From Francisella uliginis (GTDB taxonomy: Bacteria; Pseudomonadota; Gammaproteobacteria; Francisellales; Francisellaceae), in NCBI RefSeq assembly GCF_001895265.1, contig NZ_CP016796.1:496001-560000 (forward strand): a stretch of 64,000 nt of DNA, given 5' to 3'. The notes under the pieces were generated by a model. That model was given only the letters and a program-made list of their open reading frames with translations. It had not been told where the DNA came from and ran no database searches. Made by a program: the position numbers and the translations under genes. Positions 52,855 through 64,000 of the stretch are shown piece by piece. Numbering within the stretch: position 1 is the stretch's first letter; each line of letters begins with the position of its first letter.

Positions 52855-54543
52855 TTATTCTTCATATTTTTCAGCATACTCTTTTTGTAAAGCATTTACA
52901 TCTATTTTTCCTACAGTATTTTTAGGAAGTTCATCTATAAAAATTATTTTTCGAGGCAGTTTATAATGAGCTAGTTTGCTTTCGCAATATTTGAATATTT
53001 GTTTTTTGGATATTTTTGCATCTGGTTTTAAAACTATAAAAGCTACTGGCATTTCCCCAGTTTCTTTGGAGTGTCCTTTAATAACAGTAGCATCTTCTAT
53101 TTCATCTTTCTCAATAAGTACAAGCTCGACTTCTTTAGGAAAGACATTAAACCCTGAGACGATAATCATATGTTTTATACGCCCTGAGATTACTAAACGA
53201 CCAAGTTCATCTAGGTAGCCCATATCACCTGTTTTAAGCCAACCATCATCAGTGAAATGCTCTTTATTTATCTCCGGTAAACTCCAAAATCCTGGAGATT
53301 TCTGTGGGCCTGTAACCCAAATCTCACCAGTCTCACCTTGAGGTAGTTCTTTACCATTATCATCGTATATCTTTATATCTGTACCAGGTAAAGGAAAACC
53401 AACAGTTCCATTAAATGGCTCATCTTCTAAAGAGTTAACGGTAACTACAGGTGACATTTCAGATAGTCCGTAGCCTTCTTTAATATTAACTCCTGTGACT
53501 TTCTTCCACTCATCGGCTACAGCCTCTGTAGTTGACATTCCACCACTTATAGAAAGTTGGAAATTAGGGAATTTACTGTTTCTGAATTTTTTATCATGTA
53601 GTAATGCTATATAGAGAGTATTTACACCAAAAATAGTTGAGAAGTTATTTTTTCTCATTTCACCAACTAATGATTTTATATCTCTAGGGTTTGGAACTAA
53701 CACTTGGAATGCTCCAGAGAAGTAAAAAAGAAATAAGTTTCCTGTAAGACTAAATATATGGTAAATAGGTAGAGCGTTTATAACAGTTTGTTCACTAAGA
53801 TTTATTGAAAAACCTTCCGTCCAAGCTTTTATTTGATATATATTAGCTACAATATTTCTATGTAGTAAAATGGTTCCTTTAGGTGTTCCTGTAGTACCAC
53901 TAGAGTATTGTAAGGCAGTAATATCATCAGGGCTGATTTTAATTTTAGAGTAGTCAGGTTTATATTCAGCATTTATAGCATTTTCAAAAGTATCAAATTT
54001 ATCTTTTGAGAATTTATCTTTCATGCCTTTAATATATTTAATGATAAAAGAAATTAGCTGTTTTTTAGGTGAAGGATATAAATCAGCAATACTCGTAACC
54101 ATTTTGTGTTGTAGATCTTCGCATTCATCAGCAATAGCTTCAACATTATGAGCTAATGAAGAAAGAACAATTATTGCTTTTGCTTTTGAATCTCTAAGTA
54201 TTCCCTTGACTTCTCTACTTGTATATAGAGGGTTTATATTTATAAAAATACAACCTAATTTTATTAGTGAAAATATAATAATGGGAAATTGCAGTATGTT
54301 AGGTAGCATAATTGCGATATGATCACCTTTTTGGATATTCCATTTGCTTTGTAAAAATCCGGCGAATTGATCAGAATAGCTATTAACTTCTTTAAAGGTT
54401 AGTTTTTCACCGTGACAGGTAAGAGCATCTTTAGAGGAAAATTTTTCAGTGGTTTCTTTAAGCATATCATTTAATGTGACACTAGGTATGCTTATATTAG
54501 GACTTACTTGTTTTGGGTAGTTTTCTTTCCATGGTTTAGGCAT
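52855..54543 (-). CDS. fadD: Long-chain fatty acid-CoA ligase
   Basis: FadD activates fatty acids to acyl-CoA with ATP. I set the start at ATG 54543 (MPKPWKENYPKQV), which has an AGGAGAT site eight bases before; a longer frame from 54639 adds 32 residues without a ribosome site. The 562-residue enzyme shows LQYSSGTTGTPKGTILLHRN (phosphate-binding loop), GYGLSEMSPVVTVN, TGDMGYLDELGRLVISGRIKHMIIVSGFNVFPKEVE (in parts) and KLPKNTVGKIDVNAL with catalytic Lys. It heads the fad operon; about 280 bases separate it from the divergent arsC-like gene. Confidence 0.96.
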   Translation of the reverse strand: MPKPWKENYPKQVSPNISIPSVTLNDMLKETTEKFSSKDALTCHGEKLTFKEVNSYSDQFAGFLQSKWNIQKGDHIAIMLPNILQFPIIIFSLIKLGCIFININPLYTSREVKGILRDSKAKAIIVLSSLAHNVEAIADECEDLQHKMVTSIADLYPSPKKQLISFIIKYIKGMKDKFSKDKFDTFENAINAEYKPDYSKIKISPDDITALQYSSGTTGTPKGTILLHRNIVANIYQIKAWTEGFSINLSEQTVINALPIYHIFSLTGNLFLFYFSGAFQVLVPNPRDIKSLVGEMRKNNFSTIFGVNTLYIALLHDKKFRNSKFPNFQLSISGGMSTTEAVADEWKKVTGVNIKEGYGLSEMSPVVTVNSLEDEPFNGTVGFPLPGTDIKIYDDNGKELPQGETGEIWVTGPQKSPGFWSLPEINKEHFTDDGWLKTGDMGYLDELGRLVISGRIKHMIIVSGFNVFPKEVELVLIEKDEIEDATVIKGHSKETGEMPVAFIVLKPDAKISKKQIFKYCESKLAHYKLPRKIIFIDELPKNTVGKIDVNALQKEYAEKYEE

Positions 54544-54826
54544 TTTTAATCTCCTATTATTTACTGAACTTTTTAACCCTCTATTTAAATCCTCCTGTAT
54601 TATGGCTACTAACTTAAAACATTTCTTATATAATTTCATTATATTAGATATTTAATCTTACCAGCAAATTTTTTTACAAATTTAGCTATGTAAATTGTTA
54701 AATTAATTTAATGTTGTTGTTTCTACTAATTTAGTATAGCGATTGTGGTGAAACTTTTTTATCATTTCTTTTTCAATTCATTTATAATTATGCATATTAA
54801 CAAGAAATAGCGTATTTAGTATTGTT

Positions 54827-55174
54827 ATGAAAATTTATCATAATCCAAAATGTTCGAAGTCTCGACAGGCTAAACAAGCCTTAGATCAAAGTAATATAAA
54901 TTATGATACACATCTATACTTAGATGATCCTTTATCAGAAAAAGATTTAGAATCCTTACTTAAAAAATTAAAACTTTCTATAAAAGATATTATTCGTACC
55001 AAAGAAGCTATCTGGAAAGAAAACTTTAAAGATAAAGAGTTTACTGATAGTCAGCTTATTGAAATAGTTGCTGAGAATCCTAAACTTCTAGAACGACCAA
55101 TAATTGAGCATAATGATTTTGCAGTAGTAGCAAGATCAGATGATAAAATTACAGAAATATTAAATACTTACTAG
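54827..55174 (+). CDS. ArsC-family thioredoxin-fold protein
   Basis: The 115-residue protein has the ArsC/YfgD start KIYHNPKCSKSRQA, with Cys9 and Arg13 (Cys-X3-Arg), and continues through LSEKDLESLLKKLKLSIKDIIRTKEAIWKE and ENPKLLERPIIEHNDFAVVARSD, where the Arg of ERP would bind oxyanion. The sequence class matches glutaredoxin-dependent arsenate reductases of the E. coli R773/YfgD group. No ars regulator or efflux gene is close, so detoxification of arsenic is uncertain and a general redox role is possible. It starts after a 280-base divergent region with fadD. Confidence 0.88.
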   Translation: MKIYHNPKCSKSRQAKQALDQSNINYDTHLYLDDPLSEKDLESLLKKLKLSIKDIIRTKEAIWKENFKDKEFTDSQLIEIVAENPKLLERPIIEHNDFAVVARSDDKITEILNTY

Positions 55175-55213
55175 TTTTATGCTAGTATTTCAAAGATTAA
55201 ATTCTATTTATAG

Positions 55214-57439
<2,226 letters not shown>

Positions 57440-57515
57440 CTTTTATCTTTTAATATTTCACTTATAGGGTGTTAAAATACATTTAGTTTATATAATTTTT
57501 TTAAATGTTTTTTTA

Positions 57516-60500
57516 ATGCCTAATTTTAAAAATCAAGCTTCTAGTTTATTAAATCAAATTTCAACTAAATTGCGTGGTAAATATATATCATTGCTAAAGA
57601 GAGGAAGTGTAGATTCTAAGCTTATCAAAGAATTAAATGATTTAGCTAAGCAAACTGATCAAAAAATATTACCTAAAATAACATACCCTGACTTACCTGT
57701 TGCAGACAAAGTTGGTGATATTAAAAAGCTTATTGATGAAAACCAAGTAATAGTCGTTGCTGGTGAAACTGGCTCAGGTAAATCAACACAGCTACCTAAA
57801 ATTTGCTTAGACTTAGGTCTGGGTAAACGAGGTTTAATAGGGCATACTCAACCAAGAAGAATAGCAGCTAGATCTATAGCAAATAGAGTTGCTAGTGAGA
57901 TAGGGGATCAATCAAAAGTCTCTTTCAAAATACGTTTTTCTGATCAAACATCTGAAAATACTTTGATTAAGGTAATGACAGATGGTGTGTTGTTATCTGA
58001 AATTAAAAATGATAGGTTTTTATCTCAATATGAGGTCATTATAATTGATGAGGCACATGAAAGAAGTTTGAATATTGATTTTCTTTTAGGTTGCATAAAG
58101 AAAATTTTACCATTTAGACCTGATTTAAAAGTTATTATAACCTCAGCAACTATAGATCATCAAAAGTTTACAAGCTATTTTCAAAAGTCTAAAGAGATTG
58201 CAGTTAGTGGTAGAACATATCCTGTAGAGATCTGTTATCAAAATGATGAAGATTTTGATGAGTTTTCAATGCAAGAGAGGATTTTGTATGCGATTGATGA
58301 GCTTGGTAAAGGTGATGTTTTAGTTTTCTTACCAACAGAAAGAGATATTCATGAGACTTTAGCATATTTGAATAAACAAGATCTTAGATTTACAGAAGTC
58401 TTACCCTTATTCTCAAGGCTATCAAATAAGGATCAAAATAAGATATTCAATCCTGAAAGTTCTACACGAAGAATTATCTTAGCAACCAATGTGGCAGAGA
58501 CTTCTTTAACTGTTCCACGGATAAAATATGTTATAGATTCTGGTTTGGCTAGAGTTAGTAGGTATAGTTATCGTACTAAGGTGCAACGTCTACCTATAGA
58601 GAAAATATCTCAAGCTAGCGCAAATCAAAGAGCTGGGCGTTGTGGAAGATTATCGGCAGGTGTGTGTATACGATTATATAGTGAAGAGGATTTTAATAAT
58701 CGTAAAGAATATACAGACCCTGAAATTTTGCGTACAAATTTAGCATCAGTTATTTTGCAGATGTTGTTTTTAAAGTTAGGTAGCATTCAAGAGTTTCCAT
58801 TTATAGATCCGCCTGATTCAAAATTTGTTAAGGATGGCTTCAAACTTTTATTTGAATTACAAGCAATCTCAGAGCTTAATTATTCAAAACCTAAAATCAC
58901 GGCTGATGGGATAAAAATGGCTATTATGCCTTTAGATCCAAAATTAGCAAAAATAGTTATCGAAGGACATAGGCAAAAAGCTCTTAAAGAAATAGTTTCA
59001 ATTGTTAGCTTTTTAAGTGTTCAAGATCCACGTGAAAGACCTTTAAGCTTTCAACAAAAAGCAGATGAAAAACATTCTATAGATAAAGATAAATCTTCTG
59101 ATTTTATTGCTATTTTAAATTTAGCTAATAGATTAAACTCTGACTTGAAAGGATTATCAAATAGAGAGAAAAAGGATTATTATAAGAAAAATTTTATATC
59201 ACCAGTTAGGTTTAATGAGTGGAATGATATTTATAGACAGATTGTTGAAGTTATTCATGGATTTGGTTGGAAACTGGGTTATCAAGGTGAGGTGGATAAA
59301 AAAGCATGTCACTCTGAACAGGTTGCTGAGCGGAGTCGAAGCACAGGTTCTCATCTTATTCGAGAGATTCCGGATCAAGTCCGGAATGACGACAAAGGTA
59401 ATATTAAATATGAAAATCTACACAAGGCTATAGCAAGTGGTTTTTTAAGTAATATTGGTTTTAATTATGAGAATGCCGAATATTTAGGGGCTAGAGGACT
59501 TAAGTTTTTTATATTCCCGGGATCTTCACAGTTTAAGAGAAAACCGAAGTGGTTGTTATCTTCTGAGATTGTTGAAACAACAAAAACCTATGCACGCAAT
59601 GTTGCAAAAATAGAACCTGAGTGGTTGGAAGCTTTAGCTAAACATCTTGTTAAAAAACATTATGATGAACCAACTTGGAGTAAAAAGCGTAGAGCTGTAG
59701 TAGTAAATGAAAGAATTACACTCTACGGTTTAGAAATAATTTCAAAAAGATCTGTCCAGTATTCAAGAATAAATCCACAAGAGGCGAGAGAAATATTTAT
59801 TAGAGAAGCTCTCGTAAACGGTGACTTTGAGTCAAAGGTGTATTTCTATCAGCAAAACCTTAAGCTAATAGAGCAAGTTGAAGATCTTGAGAATAAGTCG
59901 CGCAGGAAAGATATTTTAGTAGATGAGCAAGTGATGTATCAGCATTATGATGAGCTTATGCCTGAAGATGTCTGTAGTGGTGTAACTTTTGATAAATGGT
60001 TAAAAACTATCTCAAAAAATGAGCAGCAGAAGTTGGTTTTTGATTTAGATAGTCTCATGCAGCATAGTGCAGAGGGAATTACTCAACAAAAGTTTCCAGA
60101 TGTTTTAGCTGTTGGTGATATGCATTTACCATTAGAATATCATTTTGATCCACTTGATGAGAGAGATGGTGCAACTGTTACAGTACCTATTGTTTTTCTT
60201 AATGATATAAATCCTAGTGTGCTTGAATGGGGAATATATGGCTTCTTATATGACAAAATTATAGCTTTGCTAAGAGCATTACCGAAAAATATTCGTAAAA
60301 ACTGTGTGCCAGTACCAACTTATGCTCAAGCTATATTTGAGTCAATAGATTTTGAGGTAGATAAATATAAGCCGTTAAAGTCTATTATTGCAAAACATAT
60401 TACTCGTATGGTTGGTTTTATAGTTGATGAAACAGTATGGCAAAATGAAGAGCTAGAAAAACATCTTGTTTTAAATATTAAAGTAGTCGATGAAAATGGC

Positions 60501-61424
60501 GAAGAGTTAGCTATAGATAAAGATATACATGTTTTAAAACAAAAACTGCAAAACTTAGTTCAAAAGCCGAGACTAACTACTAATGATAAAATTTATTACG
60601 ATTGGGAGTTTGGTAATATTGAACAAAATAGTCAGATAAAAGAATATGGTATAAATGTAAAAGTATATAATTGCCTTGAGATATCTAAAGATGGAGTGAA
60701 ACTTTCTTATAAGGCAACTATAGAAGAAGCACATTCTTGTATGAAAAAGGCATTGAAAAAACTAATTAAATTACGTTTGCAAAATCACTTATCAAATAGC
60801 ATTAAGAAAAATGATTTAGCAAGTTTATCAATGTCACTAAAGCTGAATAATTCAAAAGATGATATTGTTGATAAGGCGATAGATTTAAGTTTTTTTGATA
60901 ATATTGAATTGCCTTATACAAAAGCTGGATTTGAAAAACTTTATTCTAATGGATTTGAAAAATTTGATTTAAATAGATCTAAAGTTGAATCGTTAGTTTC
61001 AGAAATAATTAAGTATAAAAATCAACTTGAGAAAAAGCTTAATGTTAAAAAGATACCTTTTAATTTTATTCAGCTTTATACAGATGTTAAGAGCGAGTTA
61101 GGAGAGATTTTCGTAGGCGATTACTTATCTCAACCAATTAAATTCTTACAGCGTTATAAATATTATATTCAAGCTTTAGAGAATAGGTTGGAAAAGGCTA
61201 AGCTAAATTTGCAGAGAGATAAGGTGTATCAAATAGAAGTAGATGAACTTAGATCGAGATTAGATAAGAAAATTAAAGCTAAGCATCTAAATAGTGAGAG
61301 TAGTGAGGTTATAAAGGTTAATTTTTTAATTAAAGAGCTTTGGGTTTCATGGTACTTGCAGAATATTAAAACTATAGAATCAGTTTCATATAAGAAAATA
61401 CTTACTTGCATTAATGGAATATAG
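57516..61424 (+). CDS. hrpA: ATP-dependent RNA helicase HrpA
   Basis: The 1302-residue DEAH-box helicase has Walker A GETGSGKSTQLPKI (about residue 83), DEAH in IIDEAHERSLNIDFLL (178-181), SATID, and the C-terminal motif QRAGRCGRLSAG, then helicase-associated domains and a long C-terminal region conserved in HrpA (EPEWLEALAKHLVKKHYDEPTWSKKRRAVV in part, LPKNIRKNCVPVPTYAQAI). E. coli HrpA rescues stalled ribosomes. About 30 residues near 597-627 (CHSEQVAERSRSTG to IPDQVRNDD) have no counterpart in the family and come from a palindromic repeat inserted in frame (59304-59393). No frameshift results. Confidence 0.95.
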   Translation: MPNFKNQASSLLNQISTKLRGKYISLLKRGSVDSKLIKELNDLAKQTDQKILPKITYPDLPVADKVGDIKKLIDENQVIVVAGETGSGKSTQLPKICLDLGLGKRGLIGHTQPRRIAARSIANRVASEIGDQSKVSFKIRFSDQTSENTLIKVMTDGVLLSEIKNDRFLSQYEVIIIDEAHERSLNIDFLLGCIKKILPFRPDLKVIITSATIDHQKFTSYFQKSKEIAVSGRTYPVEICYQNDEDFDEFSMQERILYAIDELGKGDVLVFLPTERDIHETLAYLNKQDLRFTEVLPLFSRLSNKDQNKIFNPESSTRRIILATNVAETSLTVPRIKYVIDSGLARVSRYSYRTKVQRLPIEKISQASANQRAGRCGRLSAGVCIRLYSEEDFNNRKEYTDPEILRTNLASVILQMLFLKLGSIQEFPFIDPPDSKFVKDGFKLLFELQAISELNYSKPKITADGIKMAIMPLDPKLAKIVIEGHRQKALKEIVSIVSFLSVQDPRERPLSFQQKADEKHSIDKDKSSDFIAILNLANRLNSDLKGLSNREKKDYYKKNFISPVRFNEWNDIYRQIVEVIHGFGWKLGYQGEVDKKACHSEQVAERSRSTGSHLIREIPDQVRNDDKGNIKYENLHKAIASGFLSNIGFNYENAEYLGARGLKFFIFPGSSQFKRKPKWLLSSEIVETTKTYARNVAKIEPEWLEALAKHLVKKHYDEPTWSKKRRAVVVNERITLYGLEIISKRSVQYSRINPQEAREIFIREALVNGDFESKVYFYQQNLKLIEQVEDLENKSRRKDILVDEQVMYQHYDELMPEDVCSGVTFDKWLKTISKNEQQKLVFDLDSLMQHSAEGITQQKFPDVLAVGDMHLPLEYHFDPLDERDGATVTVPIVFLNDINPSVLEWGIYGFLYDKIIALLRALPKNIRKNCVPVPTYAQAIFESIDFEVDKYKPLKSIIAKHITRMVGFIVDETVWQNEELEKHLVLNIKVVDENGEELAIDKDIHVLKQKLQNLVQKPRLTTNDKIYYDWEFGNIEQNSQIKEYGINVKVYNCLEISKDGVKLSYKATIEEAHSCMKKALKKLIKLRLQNHLSNSIKKNDLASLSMSLKLNNSKDDIVDKAIDLSFFDNIELPYTKAGFEKLYSNGFEKFDLNRSKVESLVSEIIKYKNQLEKKLNVKKIPFNFIQLYTDVKSELGEIFVGDYLSQPIKFLQRYKYYIQALENRLEKAKLNLQRDKVYQIEVDELRSRLDKKIKAKHLNSESSEVIKVNFLIKELWVSWYLQNIKTIESVSYKKILTCINGI
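59304..59393 (+). repeat. In-frame palindromic repeat inserted in hrpA
   Basis: About 90 bases, bounded by TGTCAC and ATGACGACA, interrupt the hrpA coding sequence without breaking the frame. It ends in the perfect hairpin ATTCCGGA-TCAAG-TCCGGAAT (59367-59387). Its translated form, rich in Ser, Arg and Glu, resembles products of intragenic palindromic elements known from Rickettsia. GC content is visibly higher than in flanking hrpA. Exact ends are approximate. Confidence 0.8.
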
Positions 61425-61484
61425 TTTAGTTAATATTACTTTGATATAATTGCTAGATAAATTCATGATTTTGACACTTAATCA

Positions 61485-63227
61485 ATGATATCTTTTTATG
61501 ATAAGAGAACACTTAACTTTTTAGTAATAATATTTCTAACTATTGTTACAGTAAATTGGACTTTTTATATTTTTAAAGAGTCTGTGGACTTATATTTCCT
61601 TGTTTCTGTTATTGTCCTTAGGTGTTTGTCATCTTTTATTCTACTAAGGGATTATATGGCAAGTTGGCGTAAGTCAACACAAAAAACTTTTTTGCGCAAA
61701 GTATTTATAAATATTCCTGTATTTCTTATAGTTGCTTTTAGCTTTTATGGGAAAATTAGGTTCTCATTGATATTTTCTGAATTCTTGTTTTATGTGTTTT
61801 TAATAAATTCATGTGTTTATTTTTACTGGTATATTACTAACAAAAGCTCTGTAAGTAAAACTAAAGTAGCTGTGATATATGGTGCAGGCGCAGCAGGAAC
61901 AAAGATAGCCCAAGAGCTTAGTGCTACAAAATATAGAGTTAAATATTTTGTTGATGATGATACTTCTTTACAAAAAAGAAGTATCGATGGTAAAAAAGTT
62001 TTATCTAAGGTTGAGTTGCAAAAAAAACTATTGTCTTCAAAATTTGATCTATTAGTTATAGCTCTACCAAGCGTTGCTAATTCAAAAGTTAAGAATATAT
62101 ATAGAGACTTTCAAAGCGACTTTAAGCAAATAAAAATCATGCCATCGCTAGAGAGTATTTTACAAGATGAGAGTTTTATGTCGCAGCTTAAGCCTGTTTC
62201 ACTTTATGATTTACTTGCTAGGGGTTCGAAAAGTTTAGATAAAAAAACTATTTCAAACTTTATCAAGGGAAAAAAAATTCTTATTACTGGAGCTGGAGGG
62301 AGCATTGGCTCTGAGATTGCTAGACAATGTATGAAATATGAAGCTAAGCAGATAATTTTACTTGACCATAGTGAGTTTAATTTATATAAGATTACTGAAG
62401 AATGCTCTTCTTATAATACAAAAAGTGTTTTATGTTCGGTTTGTGATGTAGAGTCATTAAAAAATGTTTTTAGTGATTACACTCCGGATATAGTTTTTCA
62501 TGCAGCAGCATATAAGCATGTACCTTTGGTTGAGGAAAATATATCAAAAGCTATAAAAAATAATATTTTAGGAACTAAAAACACTATTGATCTGGCCATT
62601 AATACTAATGTTGAATCATTTATTCTTATTTCTACAGATAAAGCTGTTAGACCAACAAATGTTATGGGCGCGACAAAACGCATTTGTGAATTGTATTTAC
62701 AAAACATTGAACCTAAAAACACTAAATTAGCAGCAGTTCGTTTTGGGAATGTTTTGGGTAGTAGCGGAAGTGTGATTCCTAAATTTGAAAAGCAGCTTAA
62801 AAAAGGAGGGCCTCTGACTGTTACTCATCCAGATATTACCAGATATTTTATGTTAATTCCTGAAGCCTGTGAATTAGTATTACAAGCTGGAGCGATAGCT
62901 AGAAACTCTGAGGTTTTTGTATTAGATATGGGTAAGCCTGTTAAGATAATAGATCTTGCGCAACAGTTTAAAAAGTTATCAGGTATGGAAGATATTGAAA
63001 TAAAAATTACAGGCTTAAGACCTGGTGAAAAACTTTATGAAGAGCTTCTTATTGATGAGGGCGATATTCGTACAGAATATAAAGATATACTTGTAGGTAA
63101 AAAAACATTTTATGATATTGATAAGCTAAATAAAGATTTAAACACACTTTTAATTAGTGAACAGTATCAGCAAATTAAGCTTTTAAAGCAAATAGTTCCT
63201 GAATTTAACCATAATTTGAATAGGTAA
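61485..63227 (+). CDS. wbtA: UDP-sugar 4,6-dehydratase WbtA (WbpM/FlaA1 family)
   Basis: The 580-residue protein has four N-terminal membrane helices (residues about 10-125), a first Rossmann segment VAVIYGAGAAGTKIAQEL, and a C-terminal dehydratase domain starting KILITGAGGSIGSEIARQC near residue 264. The usual Tyr-X3-Lys is replaced by Met in PTNVMGATKR, preceded by STDKAVR, as in the WbpM/PglF group of large dehydratases. GLRPGEKLYEELL is near the end. It is the first gene of the Francisella O-antigen cluster and should make a 4-keto-6-deoxy-HexNAc precursor for QuiNAc-type sugars. Spacing of 60 bases after hrpA includes a TATAAT at 61445. Confidence 0.93.
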   Translation: MISFYDKRTLNFLVIIFLTIVTVNWTFYIFKESVDLYFLVSVIVLRCLSSFILLRDYMASWRKSTQKTFLRKVFINIPVFLIVAFSFYGKIRFSLIFSEFLFYVFLINSCVYFYWYITNKSSVSKTKVAVIYGAGAAGTKIAQELSATKYRVKYFVDDDTSLQKRSIDGKKVLSKVELQKKLLSSKFDLLVIALPSVANSKVKNIYRDFQSDFKQIKIMPSLESILQDESFMSQLKPVSLYDLLARGSKSLDKKTISNFIKGKKILITGAGGSIGSEIARQCMKYEAKQIILLDHSEFNLYKITEECSSYNTKSVLCSVCDVESLKNVFSDYTPDIVFHAAAYKHVPLVEENISKAIKNNILGTKNTIDLAINTNVESFILISTDKAVRPTNVMGATKRICELYLQNIEPKNTKLAAVRFGNVLGSSGSVIPKFEKQLKKGGPLTVTHPDITRYFMLIPEACELVLQAGAIARNSEVFVLDMGKPVKIIDLAQQFKKLSGMEDIEIKITGLRPGEKLYEELLIDEGDIRTEYKDILVGKKTFYDIDKLNKDLNTLLISEQYQQIKLLKQIVPEFNHNLNR

Positions 63228-63233
63228 TGAAAA

Positions 63234-63845
63234 ATGTTATATAAAGTTATAAAAAGATTTATGGATTTGTTTTTATCTTTAGTTGGAGTTATATTGTTAA
63301 GTCCTATTTTTATACTGTTAATCATTTTCATAAAGTTAGATTCAAAAGGTCCAGTTTTTTTTAAGCAAAAAAGAATTGGTCAAAATAAAAAATATTTTAT
63401 GATATATAAGTTTAGGACAATGTATACAGATACTCCTAAAGATATGCCAACACATTTGCTTCAAGATCCTTCAAAATGTATAACAAAGGTAGGAGCTTTT
63501 CTGCGTAAAACATCTTTAGATGAATTGCCACAAATTATAAATATTATTAAAGGTGAAATGAGTATAGTAGGTCCAAGGCCTGCGTTATGGAATCAAGATG
63601 ATCTAATAGCTGAGAGAGATAAGTACAGGGCAAATGATGTTCCTGTGGGATTAACTGGTTGGGCGCAAATAAACGGTCGTGATGAATTACCAATATTTGA
63701 TAAAGCAAAGTTAGATGGTGATTATGTCAAAAATAAAAGTATTTTGTTGGATATTAAATGTATTTTTCTAACAGTTTTCTCAGTTTTTACTAAAAAAGGT
63801 GTTGTTGAAGGTGGAACAGGATCTTTAGATAGCAAAAAGGATTAA
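63234..63845 (+). CDS. wbtB: O-antigen initiating sugar-phosphate transferase WbtB-like
   Basis: The 203-residue protein belongs to the bacterial sugar transferase family (monotopic phosphoglycosyl transferases, PglC type). One N-terminal hydrophobic segment (FMDLFLSLVGVILLSPIFILLIIFI) would form the re-entrant helix; KFRTM, then LRKTSLDELPQIINIIKGEMSIVGPRPAL carries the Asp-Glu catalytic pair. It moves a sugar phosphate to undecaprenyl phosphate at the inner membrane, priming O-unit assembly. It starts six bases after wbtA, whose product likely supplies its donor. In published maps it is called a galactosyl transferase; the family suggests initiating sugar-phosphate transfer instead. Confidence 0.88.
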   Translation: MLYKVIKRFMDLFLSLVGVILLSPIFILLIIFIKLDSKGPVFFKQKRIGQNKKYFMIYKFRTMYTDTPKDMPTHLLQDPSKCITKVGAFLRKTSLDELPQIINIIKGEMSIVGPRPALWNQDDLIAERDKYRANDVPVGLTGWAQINGRDELPIFDKAKLDGDYVKNKSILLDIKCIFLTVFSVFTKKGVVEGGTGSLDSKKD

Positions 63846-63847
63846 AA

Positions 63848-64000
63848 ATGAAAAAGAGAATTTTAATAACTGGGCTAAATAGTTATGTAGGGAATTCATT
63901 TACATCTTTTTGTGCTAATGATTTTGAGATTGATAAAATTTCTTTAAAAAATGATGAGTGGAGAAAACTAGATTTTTCAAAATATGATTCTATACTTCAT
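63848..64000 (+). CDS. wbtC: NAD-dependent sugar epimerase/dehydratase, N-terminal part (WbtC-like)
   Basis: Only the first 51 residues are present; the frame runs off the window. It begins KKRILITGLNSYVGNSF, a Rossmann start with GxxxxxG pattern as in UDP-sugar 4-epimerases of the short-chain superfamily. It is two bases after the wbtB stop, in the position of wbtC in the Francisella O-antigen cluster. Epimerase identity rests on that position and on this motif. Confidence 0.75.
   Translation, partial: MKKRILITGLNSYVGNSFTSFCANDFEIDKISLKNDEWRKLDFSKYDSILH

Noticed and set aside
54827-55174. An arsenic resistance locus
   Set aside because: Only an ArsC-fold protein is present; no arsR, arsB or acr3 gene lies nearby.
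61425-61484. An insertion sequence flanking the O-antigen cluster, as in some F. tularensis genomes
   Set aside because: The 60 bases between hrpA and wbtA hold no transposase or terminal repeats.

Overview
The window is about 32% GC chromosomal sequence from a Francisella, most likely of the novicida/tularensis clade. Three things support this. The gene order gyrA-dxr-bamA-ompH-lpxD-fabZ-lpxA-lpxB, pmrA-lepB-rnc-truB-rnr, fad operon, hrpA, wbtA-wbtB-wbtC is characteristic. Several envelope proteins look Francisella-specific. An orphan PmrA-type regulator and an O-antigen locus of the wbt type are both present. No insertion sequence, prophage or CRISPR array is visible, so this is a clean copy of the region. 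Identification rests on recalled gene order and protein motifs, not on a database search.

Layout. Positions 1-11219 (+) hold the end of ung, gyrA, then dxr, bamA, ompH, lpxD, fabZ, lpxA and lpxB (outer membrane assembly and lipid A) and a ZipA-like division protein. Positions 11221-17337 are mostly on the minus strand: a LysR regulator facing a VOC-fold protein, a CAT-anticodon tRNA, polyphosphate kinase 2, phosphatidylcholine synthase, ispA, waaA and rdgB. Positions 17441-23891 (+) hold proC and a tight pmrA-lepB-rnc-truB-rnr operon.

Positions 24208-33293 are a lipid-modification island: desaturase, SDR, DUF3833 lipoprotein, chalcone-isomerase-like protein, CFA synthase, DUF1365 and FAD oxidoreductase. 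An uncharacterised membrane protein is set into it on the opposite strand, and a two-component system adjoins it. Positions 33434-40426 (+) are almost entirely envelope or orphan genes and include a four-gene LpoB / LPP20-like / CsgG-like / COG3014 operon. Positions 40691-45866 (+) are nutritional: ornithine cyclodeaminase, arginase, nicotinamide phosphoribosyltransferase, a DUF465 protein and a sugar-type MFS transporter. Positions 45872-54543 (-) carry a thioesterase and a complete beta-oxidation operon (fadD-fadE-fadB-fadA), in which FadB has an N-terminal acyl-CoA-binding domain. Positions 54827-64000 (+) hold an ArsC-like protein, monomeric isocitrate dehydrogenase, hrpA, and the start of the O-antigen cluster (wbtA, wbtB, partial wbtC).

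Common thread: most of the window serves the cell envelope (lipid A, Kdo, O antigen, phosphatidylcholine, fatty-acid modification, outer membrane assembly). Its regulators (PmrA, a BfpK/BfpR-like pair, a LysR protein) sit beside those genes. The observations most worth following are a palindromic repeat that has inserted in frame into hrpA and has relatives in two intergenic regions, the four-gene LpoB/CsgG-fold envelope operon in a non-flagellated genus, and the lipid-modification island with its nested unknown gene.
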